A stretch of 64,000 nucleotides of DNA from UBA6912 sp963792895 (GTDB taxonomy: Bacteria > Actinomycetota > Acidimicrobiia > Spongiisociales > UBA5794): positions 1-64,000 of the forward strand of contig CAWBYA010000007.1 of assembly GCA_963792895.1 (NCBI GenBank), in the 5' to 3' direction. The translations under genes were made by a program, and so were the position numbers. Of the stretch, positions 53,949 to 63,018 are shown in pieces (positions within the stretch are counted from its first letter, which is position 1; each line of letters begins with the position of its first letter). The notes beneath the pieces are model-generated. The model did not search any database, was not told the DNA's origin, and worked only from the letters and a program-made list of their open reading frames with translations.

Positions 53949-54988
53949 CTGGGTCGGCCGGTGCGAGCGAGTATGACGCCGAAGAACGGCGCACCGACGA
54001 AAGCGGTGACAACCCCGATCGGGAGCTCCGATGGAGCCAGGACCGTTCGAGCCACGACGTCGGCGAGGAGGAGGAACGCCGCCCCACCCACCAGGGAAAG
54101 CGTGAGGATCGAGCGATACGACGAGCCTGCCAGCAGCCGCACCGTATGGGGCACGATGATGCCGACGAAGCCGATGAGGCCGGCCACCGATACTGCCGCC
54201 GCCGTTGCGAGCGTTGCCGCAAGGACGATCCAGAACCGCACTCGTGAAACCTCGAGCCCGAGCGCGGTTGCCTCCGTCTCCCCAACGGCGAGCACGTCGA
54301 GATGGCGGCGATGTGCGATGAGAATCGCGACCGAGACCAGCACGAACGGCGCCACCAGCCTCACCTCGCCCCATCCAACGGTCGTCAGCCGGCCGAGAAT
54401 CCACGCGAACACCTCGCGCACTGTGTCCGACGCGAGTTGCTGGGCGAAGGTCTGAACGGCGGTGAAGAAGGACGCTACGGCGACACCGGCGAGGATGAGC
54501 GTCGATGTGGTGCGCACGGTGCCCCCCAAGCGCGCGAGCGCATACGTGGCGACGACGGCGATTGCGGCACCGGCGAAGGCGGCAAGGGGGAGCAAGGGAG
54601 ACGTGCCGGGCACGCCGACAACGATGGCAACCGTTGCACCGAGTCCGGCTCCTGCCGCAACACCGAGGAGATAGGGGTCGGCCAGCGGGTTGCGGAAGAC
54701 GCCCTGGTAAGCCCCACCCGCGATGGCCAGGGACCCGCCGACGAGCGCCCCGAGAACGACGCGAGGCAGTCGGAGCTCCCACAGCACGGCAATCTGCCGC
54801 TCGCTCATGCCCGAGTCCACGTTCACCCAAGGCAGCCGATCGACCAGCTCATAGAGGACGCCGCGCACCGGCAGATTGGCCGGACCGACGGTCAAAGCCA
54901 GTGCGGCGCCAGCGATGAGCACACCGGTGATCGCCACGGCAGGCCTCGGTCGCCTGCGACGGTGGTGGATCACGGCGGCATCCGTCAC
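53945..54988 (-). CDS. btuC: Cobalamin ABC importer, permease subunit (FecCD/BtuC type)
   Basis: 347 residues from a GTG at 54988 overlapping the binding-protein stop (GTGA). About ten membrane helices are visible, with the FecCD marks WELRLPRVVLGALVGGSLAI, GAYQGVFRNPLADPYLLGV, AGPGxF-region VAGLIGFVGIIVPHTVRLL (cytoplasmic coupling loop) and ELPIGVVTAFVGAPFFGVIL at the C-terminus. It forms the dimeric channel of the importer. All three genes overlap and are co-transcribed behind the riboswitch. Confidence 0.92.
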   Translation of the reverse strand: MTDAAVIHHRRRRPRPAVAITGVLIAGAALALTVGPANLPVRGVLYELVDRLPWVNVDSGMSERQIAVLWELRLPRVVLGALVGGSLAIAGGAYQGVFRNPLADPYLLGVAAGAGLGATVAIVVGVPGTSPLLPLAAFAGAAIAVVATYALARLGGTVRTTSTLILAGVAVASFFTAVQTFAQQLASDTVREVFAWILGRLTTVGWGEVRLVAPFVLVSVAILIAHRRHLDVLAVGETEATALGLEVSRVRFWIVLAATLATAAAVSVAGLIGFVGIIVPHTVRLLAGSSYRSILTLSLVGGAAFLLLADVVARTVLAPSELPIGVVTAFVGAPFFGVILARTGRPR

Positions 54989-55923
54989 GGCGCAACCGCT
55001 TCGACCGCGGTGCGGATCGCAGCCATGAGATCGACGACTCGGGGGCCCCAACGAGACGCCACGTCCGGGTCGAGCACGAACACATTCCCGGTGACGACGG
55101 CGGACAGGGTGTCCCAGCCGTCCCGACCGGCCAGGGTTTCCGGAGTCTCTCCGGCGGTCGCCAAGAGCACCATGTCGGGATCGGCGGTCAGGATGAACTC
55201 GGGGCTGAGTTGCGGGAAGCCACTCGACAAATCGTCTGGGGCCGCATCGGCGATGTTCTCCATGCCCAACATCCCGTAGAGCTGACCGATGAACGACTGC
55301 GAATTGGGCGTGTAGAAGCTGAAGGGGTCGGTCTCGTGGTAGTAGGTCAATCCGGCTGCCCGGTCGCCGACCTCGGCAACGATGGCATCGATCAGCCGCG
55401 TCATGTCCTCGACCACGGCAGCGGCCTCGGGAGCATGTCCGGTTGCGGCACCCAGAGCGGTGATCTGGGCGTACACCTCGTCCAGATCGGACGCCGTGCC
55501 CAGCAAGAGCGTTGGGATGCCCACGGCGTCGAGTGCAGGCAACGCGTTGACCGGATCGAACGACAGGATCACGAGGTCGGGCTCGAGGGCAATGATCGCC
55601 TCGACGCTCAGATTGAACGAATCGAGCTGAGCCAGTTCACCTGCCTCGGGTGGATAGTTCGAGAAGAGGTCACCTGCCACCAGCTGATCGGCTGCACCGA
55701 TTGCGAACAGCATCTCGACGTGCGTGGCCGACAGGGCCGCAATGCGCTCCGGCCGGGTGGGGACGGTGATCGTCCCGGCCGCCGTTGCAACGTCGACGGG
55801 GAAAGCGGAGGGGGACGTCGTCGGCGCCGCGCCGGTGGTCGAGGGCTGCTGCGTGGTCGTCGCCGAACACGCCGCGCTGAGCAGCATGATGCACAAGAAC
55901 AACGCCGTGGTAGCGGGTCGCAA
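54985..55923 (-). CDS. btuF: Cobalamin ABC importer, substrate-binding lipoprotein
   Basis: 312 residues from a TTG at 55923 with GAGAGGAGG upstream. Lipoprotein signal ends LLSAACS (Cys about residue 19) and is followed by a Thr/Ser/Pro linker. The periplasmic-binding-protein (TroA/BtuF) fold shows PERIAALSATHVEMLFAIGA, EPDLVILSFDPVNALPAL, GIPTLLLGT, VEDMTRLIDAIVAEV and LSPEFILTADPDMVLLATAG. It catches the ligand outside the membrane and hands it to BtuC. Its ribosome binding site lies inside the riboswitch expression platform, so its translation should fall when B12 is plentiful. Confidence 0.9.
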   Translation of the reverse strand: MRPATTALFLCIMLLSAACSATTTQQPSTTGAAPTTSPSAFPVDVATAAGTITVPTRPERIAALSATHVEMLFAIGAADQLVAGDLFSNYPPEAGELAQLDSFNLSVEAIIALEPDLVILSFDPVNALPALDAVGIPTLLLGTASDLDEVYAQITALGAATGHAPEAAAVVEDMTRLIDAIVAEVGDRAAGLTYYHETDPFSFYTPNSQSFIGQLYGMLGMENIADAAPDDLSSGFPQLSPEFILTADPDMVLLATAGETPETLAGRDGWDTLSAVVTGNVFVLDPDVASRWGPRVVDLMAAIRTAVEAVAP

Positions 55924-55984
55924 ACTGCCTCCTCTCAGTGGAGGAGGCGGGAGAGCGGCGTCACCCCTCCTCCGAGAGCCAGCC

Positions 55985-56110
55985 GCCGTCCGGCGAGGAG
56001 GCGACCTGGCTCGTCCCCGAACGGGGCTTCACAGTTGCGGGACAGCGCCGGGTTCACACCGGACTTCGCTCTCGCGAGACGACACAGCCGCAGGGGCTGC
56101 GTGATGGTCA
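55985..56110 (-). promoter_or_regulatory. Cobalamin riboswitch with RBS-sequestering expression platform
   Basis: On the minus strand, conserved aptamer elements follow in order: GTCCGGTGTGAACCCGG (about 56065-56049), CGCTGTCCCGCAACTGTGA (56049-56031 region) and the B12-box-like GAGCCAGGTCGCCTCC (56013-55998). These are the strongest sequence marks of the class. Downstream, CCTCCTCC (55947-55940) can pair with the ribosome binding site GAGGAGG (55934-55928) and hide it. An alternative GGAGGAGGGG (55973-55964) can instead pair with CCTCCTCC and free the site. Control is thus probably at translation initiation of the binding-protein gene. Confidence 0.88.
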
Positions 56111-56172
56111 CGATAGCCGTCGACCGTCCCTGCCGCCCCAATGCGACCGGCACCGGCACTACCCTGCGCACC

Positions 56173-56307
56173 ATGAGCCCTCGCACGCTGCTCGTCTCGC
56201 TGCTTGCCCTGGCGGCGGCCGCTGTCGCCTTCGTGTTGCGACCGGTGCGCCAACCGCAAGCGACCGGCACATGGCGCCCTGCCGACTCCCGGCGTACTCC
56301 TCGCTGA
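56173..56307 (+). CDS. Small single-span membrane protein, hypothetical
   Basis: 44 residues: MSPRTLLVSLLALAAAAVAF with one membrane helix, then a basic, Thr/Pro-containing tail ending RRTPR. The ATG at 56173 lacks an obvious ribosome binding site. It ends 3 nt before the next GTG start, which suggests coupling to that gene. A longer frame upstream is open but overlaps the riboswitch on the other strand. No family recognised. Confidence 0.4.
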   Translation: MSPRTLLVSLLALAAAAVAFVLRPVRQPQATGTWRPADSRRTPR

Positions 56308-56310
56308 CCT

Positions 56311-57081
56311 GTGCGTATCGCCATCCACCACACCGGAGATGTCGGGCTACGCGCCGGGCGCATCCTCCTCGGTGAGCGGCGCCTCACGGCCCTCGGCGTG
56401 ATCGGCAGCCGTCCCAACACCCGTACCGATGCACGGCTCGAAGCAGCCGTGGACATCGGCACATACGACGTCCTCGTCAGTGACGACAGGGAGGGCGCTC
56501 TCTTTCAGGCCGAGGCGGCACTCCACGCCGACATCTCGTGCGTCCTCTGGACGGACGAGGACAACGACGTTGCCGCTCTCGGCGACGAGTTTGCCGCCAG
56601 GGGCCGCACACTGCTCATGGGCGCCAACCTGGCATCTGGCCTCGCCCCGTGCCTTGCGTCGCACGAATCGGCGAGAACTGCCGACCTGCTCGAGGTGCGC
56701 TACGCGTGGACCGAGCCGGGGCGACCGCTGCGCCGCGGCGAGCCGATCCCTTTCCCCGACCCTGTCGGAGCACGCTGGTCTCGAGAACGGGGCGATGGCG
56801 GCATATCGAGCCACTTCGTCGCCCCCGTCGATGGTGAGTGGGCCGGCGCCATGGCTCGCGTGACCGTCGGCACACCCGGAGGTGTGATCTCCCGCATCGT
56901 CGGTGTGGCCGACCACGCAGCACACCTCGAGGCACTTGCATTGGCTGCTGCCGCGGTGACCGTGGGTGAACACGGGTATGGGCTTGCGACTCCGCCCGAT
57001 CGACCGGAGTCGTACCTCGCTGCAGCCCTGGAAGCGGGCCTCGACGTCGCCTCGTACACCACCGAGTCCGCGGCGCAATAG
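56311..57081 (+). CDS. Conserved hypothetical with Rossmann-like N-terminus
   Basis: 256 residues from the GTG at 56311. The N-terminus RIAIHHTGDVGLRAGRILLG, then LTALGVIGSRPN and YDVLVSDD, resembles the nucleotide-binding first half of dihydrodipicolinate-reductase-like or saccharopine-dehydrogenase-like folds. The Gly-rich loop is only partly conserved. The middle LLMGANLASGLAPCLASHES also fits that group (a G.N...G..P. segment near the active site). The C-terminal part GTPGGVISRIVGVADHAAHL and AALEAGLDVASYT is alanine-rich and helical. An NAD(P)-dependent reductase is possible; no substrate can be proposed. The preceding small membrane protein is 3 nt away. Confidence 0.6.
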   Translation: MRIAIHHTGDVGLRAGRILLGERRLTALGVIGSRPNTRTDARLEAAVDIGTYDVLVSDDREGALFQAEAALHADISCVLWTDEDNDVAALGDEFAARGRTLLMGANLASGLAPCLASHESARTADLLEVRYAWTEPGRPLRRGEPIPFPDPVGARWSRERGDGGISSHFVAPVDGEWAGAMARVTVGTPGGVISRIVGVADHAAHLEALALAAAAVTVGEHGYGLATPPDRPESYLAAALEAGLDVASYTTESAAQ

Positions 57082-57239
57082 GCCGCCGGCGGAGGCGGGC
57101 TGCGGCCGCCACCCGCGCCCAGGGCGCGTGCTCGGGGAGGAGGTTTCGGCGCTCCACCCATTGAGCCGCTCTGCTGGAAGGGTGGCCCATTCGACGGGCG
57201 AGGGTCGCCGTAAGGCACGGAAGCCGGTTGAATGGCGCA

Positions 57240-59327
57240 ATGTTGGCCCGTCGCATCTCGGTATTCTCGATCGCCCTCGCGTTCGCGGCGTCGGCATGCA
57301 CCTCCGCGGACACCGCGAGCGAAGCACCATCCACAACCTTCGCAAGCGCTCCGGCAACCACGGACCAGCCGAGCAATTCCCCGAACCCTGTCGATCCCGG
57401 GGACCAGTCATACGCAGGTGACAGCCCGGCACCGGAGTTCCCTGAGGGCCTCGATTGGCTCAATACGTCGGAACCGCTCACGCTGTCGCAGTTCCGCGGC
57501 AAGCTCGTCCTCCTCGACTTCTGGACGTACGGCTGCATCAACTGCATCCATATCCTTCCAGACCTTGCGAGGTTGGAGGACGAGTTTGCAGACGAGTTGG
57601 TCGTGATCGGCGTCCACTCCGCCAAGTTCGTCAACGAGAGCGCTACAGACAACATTCGGCAGATCATCCTGCGCTACGACATCGCACACCCGGTCGTCAA
57701 CGACAGCGACTTCGAGGTGTGGCGCGCCTGGGGCGCCAATGCGTGGCCGACGACGGTGCTGGTCGACCCTGCCGGGAACGTCGTAGGCGGCCATTCGGGG
57801 GAAGGCGTGTACGACGTCGTTGCCCCGGTCATCGCTTCCCTCGTCGACGAGTTCGCCGACCGCGGCACTCTCGACCGCACACCGGTCGCCTTCGACCTCG
57901 AGCGCGACGGCCAGCCCAATCGCAGCCTCGCGTTCCCGGGGAAAGTGCACGTGGCGGCCGGCGACGAGCGGCTCTTCATCGCCGACACGGGGCATCACCG
58001 GGTCGTCGTTGCGGACCGCACGACAGGTGACGTACTCGCCGTCTACGGCGATGGGCGACCGGGCCGCCGAGACGGTCCTGGTGCGACGGCGTCGTTCGAC
58101 TCGCCGCAAGGCATCGCGCTCGACCCAGACGGCGTGATGCTCTACATCGCCGACACCAACAACCACGCCATTCGGGCCGTCGATACGACGACCGGCATCG
58201 TGACGACGATCCTCGGCACCGGCCGCCAGGGTTGGCCACCGACCGGTGGCGTCGCCCCGGGTGTCGACATCAACTCGCCCTGGGATGTCCTCGTGGACGG
58301 CACAACGCTCTACATCGCAATGGCCGGCTTCCACCAGATCTGGCAGATGGACCTCGCAACCGGTGTCGCCGTGCCGGTCGTCGGAAACGGTCGGGAAGGT
58401 GTTCTGAATGCAACACTCGATCAAGCCGAGCTCGCCCAGCCAAGCGGACTCGCCATCGCCGACGGCACCCTGTATTTCGCCGATTCCGAGTCCAGCTCCA
58501 TTCGCTCAGCCGACGTCACCGCACCGGCCGGCGAGACAGCCCTCGTTGCGGGAGGCGCCAACAACCTGTTCGAGTTCGGCGACGCCGATGGTGTCGGCGA
58601 TGCCGCTCGGCTCCAGCACCCGCTCGGCGTCGTCGTCTGGGAAGGTGGCAGTGCGCTCATCGTCGCCGACACGTACAACAGCCGCTTGCGCCTGATCGAC
58701 CCTGTCACCCTCGTGGTCACAACGTTCCTCGGTGGCGAGCAGGGCTGGGAGGACGGCGCCGAACCGCGCTTCTACGAGCCGGGCGGGCTGGCTATCGACG
58801 GTGACACCCTCTACGTGGCAGACACCAACAACCACGCCATCCGCGTCGTCGACCTGCCGTCTGGAGCAACCGGGACTCTGGTCCTCAAGGGTATCGAGGC
58901 GTTCGATCCGCCACCCGACGATGCCGACTACAAGGGAGTGATCGTCGTCGTGCCTCCGCTCGATCTCGCCGCAGGAACCGGAGCGATCGTGTTGGATGTC
59001 GGCCTTCCGGCGAGCTACAAAGTGAACGCAGAGGCGCCATCGTCGGCGATCGTGACGGTCGAAGGAGAAGCAATCTCCATATCCGACGCAGGCAGCGCCG
59101 TCGACCTCACGGGCACGACCTTCCCGGTTCGCGTACCCATAGACCTCTTCGAGCGGTCCGCCGACCTGATGGTCGACCTCACCGTTGTGTACTGCCGCGA
59201 CGACGCACAGAGCTTGTGCCTCATCGAGCAGGTCCGTTTTGTGACGGAGGTGACGGTGGGCAACGGCGCCGGCACCGACATCGTGCTCTCCCATGCAGTC
59301 GTGCTACCCGACATCGGCGGCGAGTGA
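57240..59327 (+). CDS. NHLRC2-like lipoprotein: thioredoxin domain plus NHL beta-propeller
   Basis: 695 residues from the ATG at 57240 (an upstream TTG at 57228 is also in frame). Lipoprotein signal ends FAASACTS, then a Ser/Thr/Pro linker. A thioredoxin/TlpA-like domain follows at about 75-215: LVLLDFWTYGCINCIHILPD with a CxxC pair (CINC), VVIGVHSAKFVNE, NAWPTTVLVDPAGNVVGG. Residues 225-560 are NHL repeats (LFIADTGHHRVVV, MLYIADTNNHAIRAVDTTTG, LYVADTNNHAIRVVDLPSG) forming a six-bladed propeller. The last 130 residues are a beta-rich stalk with VPPLDLAAGTGAIVLDVGLP. This three-part layout is that of animal NHLRC2 and its bacterial relatives. A role as an extracytoplasmic thiol oxidoreductase with a partner-binding propeller is inferred. 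The stop overlaps the next gene. Confidence 0.85.
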   Translation: MLARRISVFSIALAFAASACTSADTASEAPSTTFASAPATTDQPSNSPNPVDPGDQSYAGDSPAPEFPEGLDWLNTSEPLTLSQFRGKLVLLDFWTYGCINCIHILPDLARLEDEFADELVVIGVHSAKFVNESATDNIRQIILRYDIAHPVVNDSDFEVWRAWGANAWPTTVLVDPAGNVVGGHSGEGVYDVVAPVIASLVDEFADRGTLDRTPVAFDLERDGQPNRSLAFPGKVHVAAGDERLFIADTGHHRVVVADRTTGDVLAVYGDGRPGRRDGPGATASFDSPQGIALDPDGVMLYIADTNNHAIRAVDTTTGIVTTILGTGRQGWPPTGGVAPGVDINSPWDVLVDGTTLYIAMAGFHQIWQMDLATGVAVPVVGNGREGVLNATLDQAELAQPSGLAIADGTLYFADSESSSIRSADVTAPAGETALVAGGANNLFEFGDADGVGDAARLQHPLGVVVWEGGSALIVADTYNSRLRLIDPVTLVVTTFLGGEQGWEDGAEPRFYEPGGLAIDGDTLYVADTNNHAIRVVDLPSGATGTLVLKGIEAFDPPPDDADYKGVIVVVPPLDLAAGTGAIVLDVGLPASYKVNAEAPSSAIVTVEGEAISISDAGSAVDLTGTTFPVRVPIDLFERSADLMVDLTVVYCRDDAQSLCLIEQVRFVTEVTVGNGAGTDIVLSHAVVLPDIGGE

Positions 59328-59917
59328 GCGTCGTGACGGCGCTCCCAGTCGCAGTATTGGTGGGGGACTCGATCCGGCTCGGCTACCAGGACACGGTGGC
59401 CCGCGACCTCGCAGGACTGGTGGAGATGCGGGCGCCCACCGTCAATTGCCAGAGCAGCCGAGAATTGCTCGCCAACCTCGGCGAGTGGGTACTCCCCCAC
59501 ATGGCACACGGAGCCATCGTCCACCTGAACGCCGGACTGCACGATGTTCGCCGGCGTCCCGAGACGGGAGGTCGGCCCAAGGTCACCGTCGACGAGTACG
59601 CAGAGAACCTGCGCAGCATCCTCGACCAGCTCCACGCTGCAGGGGCGGGTTGCGTGGTGCTCGCAACCACGACCGCCGTCGACGACCACCGGCACCGCCG
59701 CGCCCGCCTCTCAGAGCGGACGGAAGCCGACGTCGTCGCCTACAACCGTGCGCTGAAAGTGGTTGCCGATGCCGCCAACGTACCGGTGAGTGACCTCCAC
59801 GAAGTGGTTGCCGGCGATCCGGCCAGGCTCATCGGGGATGACGGAGTGCATCTCACGAAGCTCGGCTACGAACGCGTTGGGGCGGCAGTAGCCGACGCAG
59901 TGCGACGGAGCCTCTGA
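59324..59917 (+). CDS. SGNH/GDSL-family hydrolase
   Basis: 197 residues from the GTG at 59324, overlapping the preceding stop by 4 nt. Block I reads PVAVLVGDSIRLGYQ with the nucleophile Ser in GDSI. Block III is VHLNAGLHDVRR (N of the oxyanion hole in an LNAGLHD form). Block V is DDGVHLTKLGYERVG with the catalytic Asp and His. Block II Gly is less clear. Members hydrolyse esters of lipids or sugars. There is no signal peptide, although its coupled partner is an exported lipoprotein. Confidence 0.85.
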   Translation: MSVVTALPVAVLVGDSIRLGYQDTVARDLAGLVEMRAPTVNCQSSRELLANLGEWVLPHMAHGAIVHLNAGLHDVRRRPETGGRPKVTVDEYAENLRSILDQLHAAGAGCVVLATTTAVDDHRHRRARLSERTEADVVAYNRALKVVADAANVPVSDLHEVVAGDPARLIGDDGVHLTKLGYERVGAAVADAVRRSL

Positions 59918-59936
59918 TCGGCACAGGCCCGGCCGG

Positions 59937-60449
59937 TCAGGATTTCGCCGCAGGAACAGATCTCGCTGCCTGCGCGTCGGGCTCCGGCGCCGCCTGTTGT
60001 GTCGGTGGGCGCTGCGCAGGCGGCCGTGCCGTGGGAGAGCGGGCGCCACCGCGAGCGCCCGGAGCCGACCGCCGCACTCTCTGCTGGCTCGGCTGAGGCT
60101 GGTAGGTCTCCTCGAGGACGGTGAGCTCGACGCCACCAACGACATCCGAAATCAGGTTGTAGACGACGGCACCCATCGTCATGGCTCCGGTGGCGACGAC
60201 CACCATGATGACCGTCAGCAGCACGAGGGCGCGGAAGTACAGCTCTCCGTCTGGCGTGAACGTGAGAGTGAGGCTCTCGAAGATGTCGGCGATGCCCTCA
60301 GGAATCCCGCGCTGCACCGCGATCGACCACATCACCCACATGCCGAGCACGAAGGTGAGACCGGCGATCACATTGAAGATCAGCGACGCCTTGAGCACCG
60401 TCCACGGGTCGATCTTGCGAACGACTCGCCGCACGCGTCGTACTTGCAT
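59937..60449 (-). CDS. DUF3566 membrane protein
   Basis: 170 residues. Short basic N-terminus (MQVRRVRRVVRKIDPWTVLK), then two membrane helices (ASLIFNVIAGLTFVLGMWVM and VLLTVIMVVVATGAMTMGAV) around an amphipathic IPEGIADIFESLTLTF segment. The C-terminal tail is Pro/Gln/Ala/Arg-rich and presumably disordered. The family is specific to actinobacteria and is normally encoded just after gyrA, as here. In mycobacteria the equivalent locus affects cell division and wall shape. Usually the disordered tail precedes the membrane part; here it follows it. Confidence 0.85.
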   Translation of the reverse strand: MQVRRVRRVVRKIDPWTVLKASLIFNVIAGLTFVLGMWVMWSIAVQRGIPEGIADIFESLTLTFTPDGELYFRALVLLTVIMVVVATGAMTMGAVVYNLISDVVGGVELTVLEETYQPQPSQQRVRRSAPGARGGARSPTARPPAQRPPTQQAAPEPDAQAARSVPAAKS

Positions 60450-60553
60450 GTCGAAAGGCTCCTCAGGGAATGACGTGAGTGTAACGCCCGGGCGGCGTTG
60501 CGCAGTGTTCTGAGGTGTTCAACGCTCAGCAGCGCTCTGGGGTTCCGAACCAT

Positions 60554-62986
60554 TCATTCGAGCTCGTCCTCTTCGAAGGAGACGAGCGCCACAGCCGACA
60601 GATGCGCCCCGGGAGCGAGGTTCATGACCTTCACCCCGGTGGTGTCGCGCTTCTGCCGGCTCACAGCGTCTACCTCCGAGCGAATCACGATCCCGTCCGA
60701 CGACATGCCCACGAATTGGTCACCTGCGGAGACTGCCCTGGCATCCACGAGCGATCCGCGGACGCGTGTGAGCTTCATGGCCTTGACACCGACTCCGCCT
60801 CGGTTCTGCTTGGGGAATTCGGACGTCCGCGTGCGCTTGCCGTAGCCGCCCGAGGACATCAGGAGGATGTCGTCACCCTCGCTGGCACACGCTGCCGCCA
60901 CCACCTCGTCGCCCTCACGGAGCCGGATGCCGCGCACACCTTGGGTATCTCGGCCCATGGGTCGTGCGTCGGACTCCGAGAAACGAATCCCCTGCCCGTT
61001 GCGGGTGAACATCATCAGGTCGTGATCGCCCGTTGTCGCTCTCACGGCGACGACTTCGTCGTCGTCTTGGAGGCTGATGGCGACGAGCACCTGGTTGCGC
61101 GAGTCGTACTCGGAGAACTTCGTCTTCTTGACCTGACCCTTCCTCGTGAAGGCAACGAGGTACCGCGACGTCTCGTAGTCGCGGGTATCGATGATCGCCT
61201 CCAAGCGCTCGTCGGGGTCGAGCGGCAGCACGGACTGCACCAGCACGCCCTTGGAGGTCCGATCCTTCCGGGGAAGCTGATGGGCCCGGATGCGGTACAC
61301 CTTGCCGCGGTTGGTGAAGAACAACAGGTAGGCATGCGCAGTGGTGTGCATGACATGCGTGACCACATCGTCCTCTTTGACGGCTGCCCCTCGCACACCG
61401 CGCCCGCCGCGAGTCTGCGTCTTGTACGACCGGGCGAGAACGGCTTTCACGTATCCGCTCGCAGTGATGCTCACAACCAGCTCTTCGTCTGCGATCAGAT
61501 CCTCGAGCGACATGTCGCCCTCGTCGGGGATGATGCGCGACCGACGAGGGTTTCCGAACTTGTCCCTGATCTCGGAAAGCTCGGTTGCCACGATCACGCG
61601 TCGCCGCTGATCGCTGTCGAGGATCGACTTGAGGTCGGCAATGGTGGCCTGGAGTTCCTCGAACTCGTCGCGCAGCTTGCCGGTCTCGAGCGCGGTGAGC
61701 CGCCGCAGCGGCATGTCGAGGATGTGGTTGGCCTGAATCTCGGACAGCTCGAACCGCTCCATCAACGTGGTGCGGGCGGCGTCGACATCTGCCGAGCCCC
61801 GGATGATCTGCACCACCTCGTCGATGTGGTCGAGCGCAATGAGCAACCCCTCGACGATGTGGGCCCGCGCCTCGGCCTTCTGGAGGCGGAACTTGGTCCG
61901 CCGTTCGATGACTTCGAGCTGATGCGCGATGTAGAGGTGCACCATGTCGGCGATGTTGAGGGTCCGCGGGATGCCATCGTCGAGTGCGACAGCATTCACC
62001 GAGAAGTTCTCTTCGAGCTGCGTGTGCTTGAAGAGCTGATTCAGGACCACCGGCGGCTGTGCCTCGCGCTTCAGCTCGATGACGAGGCGGGTGCCGTCCC
62101 GGTCGGATTCGTCCCGAAGATCGGAGATCCCGGCGATCGTCTTCTCGCGCACGAGGTCGGCGATCTTGGACATGATGCGGTCGCGTGACACCTGGTACGG
62201 GATCTCGGTCACGACGATTGCCGTTCGCTTGCGCGACGTCTCGACCACATCGGTGACGGCGCGCATCTTCACCGATCCGCGGCCGGTCAGCAGGGCGTCC
62301 TTGATGCCTTTGTTACCGACGATGTAGGCGCCCGTCGGGAAGTCGGGGCCTTGCACGAACCGAGCGAGGTCGTCGGCGGTGGCGTCCGGGTGGTCGATGG
62401 CGTAGAGCACCGCATCGACCACCTCGCCGAGGTTGTGGGGCGGGATGTTCGTCGCCATACCAACGGCGATGCCCGTCGAGCCATTGACCAAGAGGTTGGG
62501 AAAGCGCGCTGGGAGCACGGTCGGCTCTTGCCGTTCGCCCGAGTAGTTGTCGACGAAGTCGACCGTCTCCTCGGTGATGCCGTCGAGGAGGTGCATGGCG
62601 AGAGGAGCCATGCGGGTCTCCGTGTAGCGCATCGCCGCCGGCGGGTCGTCCACTGTGCCGAAGTTGCCTTGCGGCTCGACGAGCGGGTAGCGAGAGGCGA
62701 AGTCCTGACCGAGGCGAACCAGCGCGTCGTAGATGGCGTCGTTGGAGTGGGGGTGAAACCAGCCCATGACGTCGCCGACGACGCGGGCGCACTTGCGGAA
62801 CGGCGTGCCGGGGCGGATCCCCGCGTCGAACATCGCATAGAGGATGCGGCGATGGACCGGCTTCAACCCGTCGCGCACATCGGGGAGCGCGCGAGAGACG
62901 ATGACCGACATTGCATACTCCAAGAAGGAGTCCTGCATTTCCCGTTCGATCTCGATCGGGCGGATTCTGGTGTCTTCGTCTGGCAT
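60554..62986 (-). CDS. gyrA: DNA gyrase subunit A
   Basis: 810 residues from the ATG at 62986; the open frame upstream overlaps gyrB and is not coding. N-terminal breakage-reunion domain: SVIVSRALPDVRDGLKPVHR, FHPHSNDAIYDALVRLGQDF (quinolone-resistance region; the position usually Ser/Ala before the acidic residue reads N-D here), and AAMRYTETRMAPLAMHLL with the catalytic Tyr. The coiled gate ends about residue 490. The C-terminal six-bladed DNA-wrapping domain contains the GyrA box KTQTRGGRGVRG (Q.RGG.G form), which marks gyrase rather than topoisomerase IV. It introduces negative supercoils with GyrB. It is 32 nt downstream of gyrB in one operon. Confidence 0.97.
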   Translation of the reverse strand: MPDEDTRIRPIEIEREMQDSFLEYAMSVIVSRALPDVRDGLKPVHRRILYAMFDAGIRPGTPFRKCARVVGDVMGWFHPHSNDAIYDALVRLGQDFASRYPLVEPQGNFGTVDDPPAAMRYTETRMAPLAMHLLDGITEETVDFVDNYSGERQEPTVLPARFPNLLVNGSTGIAVGMATNIPPHNLGEVVDAVLYAIDHPDATADDLARFVQGPDFPTGAYIVGNKGIKDALLTGRGSVKMRAVTDVVETSRKRTAIVVTEIPYQVSRDRIMSKIADLVREKTIAGISDLRDESDRDGTRLVIELKREAQPPVVLNQLFKHTQLEENFSVNAVALDDGIPRTLNIADMVHLYIAHQLEVIERRTKFRLQKAEARAHIVEGLLIALDHIDEVVQIIRGSADVDAARTTLMERFELSEIQANHILDMPLRRLTALETGKLRDEFEELQATIADLKSILDSDQRRRVIVATELSEIRDKFGNPRRSRIIPDEGDMSLEDLIADEELVVSITASGYVKAVLARSYKTQTRGGRGVRGAAVKEDDVVTHVMHTTAHAYLLFFTNRGKVYRIRAHQLPRKDRTSKGVLVQSVLPLDPDERLEAIIDTRDYETSRYLVAFTRKGQVKKTKFSEYDSRNQVLVAISLQDDDEVVAVRATTGDHDLMMFTRNGQGIRFSESDARPMGRDTQGVRGIRLREGDEVVAAACASEGDDILLMSSGGYGKRTRTSEFPKQNRGGVGVKAMKLTRVRGSLVDARAVSAGDQFVGMSSDGIVIRSEVDAVSRQKRDTTGVKVMNLAPGAHLSAVALVSFEEDELE

Positions 62987-63018
62987 GGTGTTCCTCGGAG
63001 GATGCGAGTGGCGGCGCC

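Noticed and set aside
53945..55923. Iron-siderophore or haem importer
   Set aside because: FecCD-type genes are often iron systems, but the cobalamin riboswitch in front of the operon makes vitamin B12 the better call.
57082..57239. A riboswitch or other structured leader before the NHLRC2-like gene
   Set aside because: The stretch is GC-rich and can fold, but no conserved elements of a known class could be recognised.
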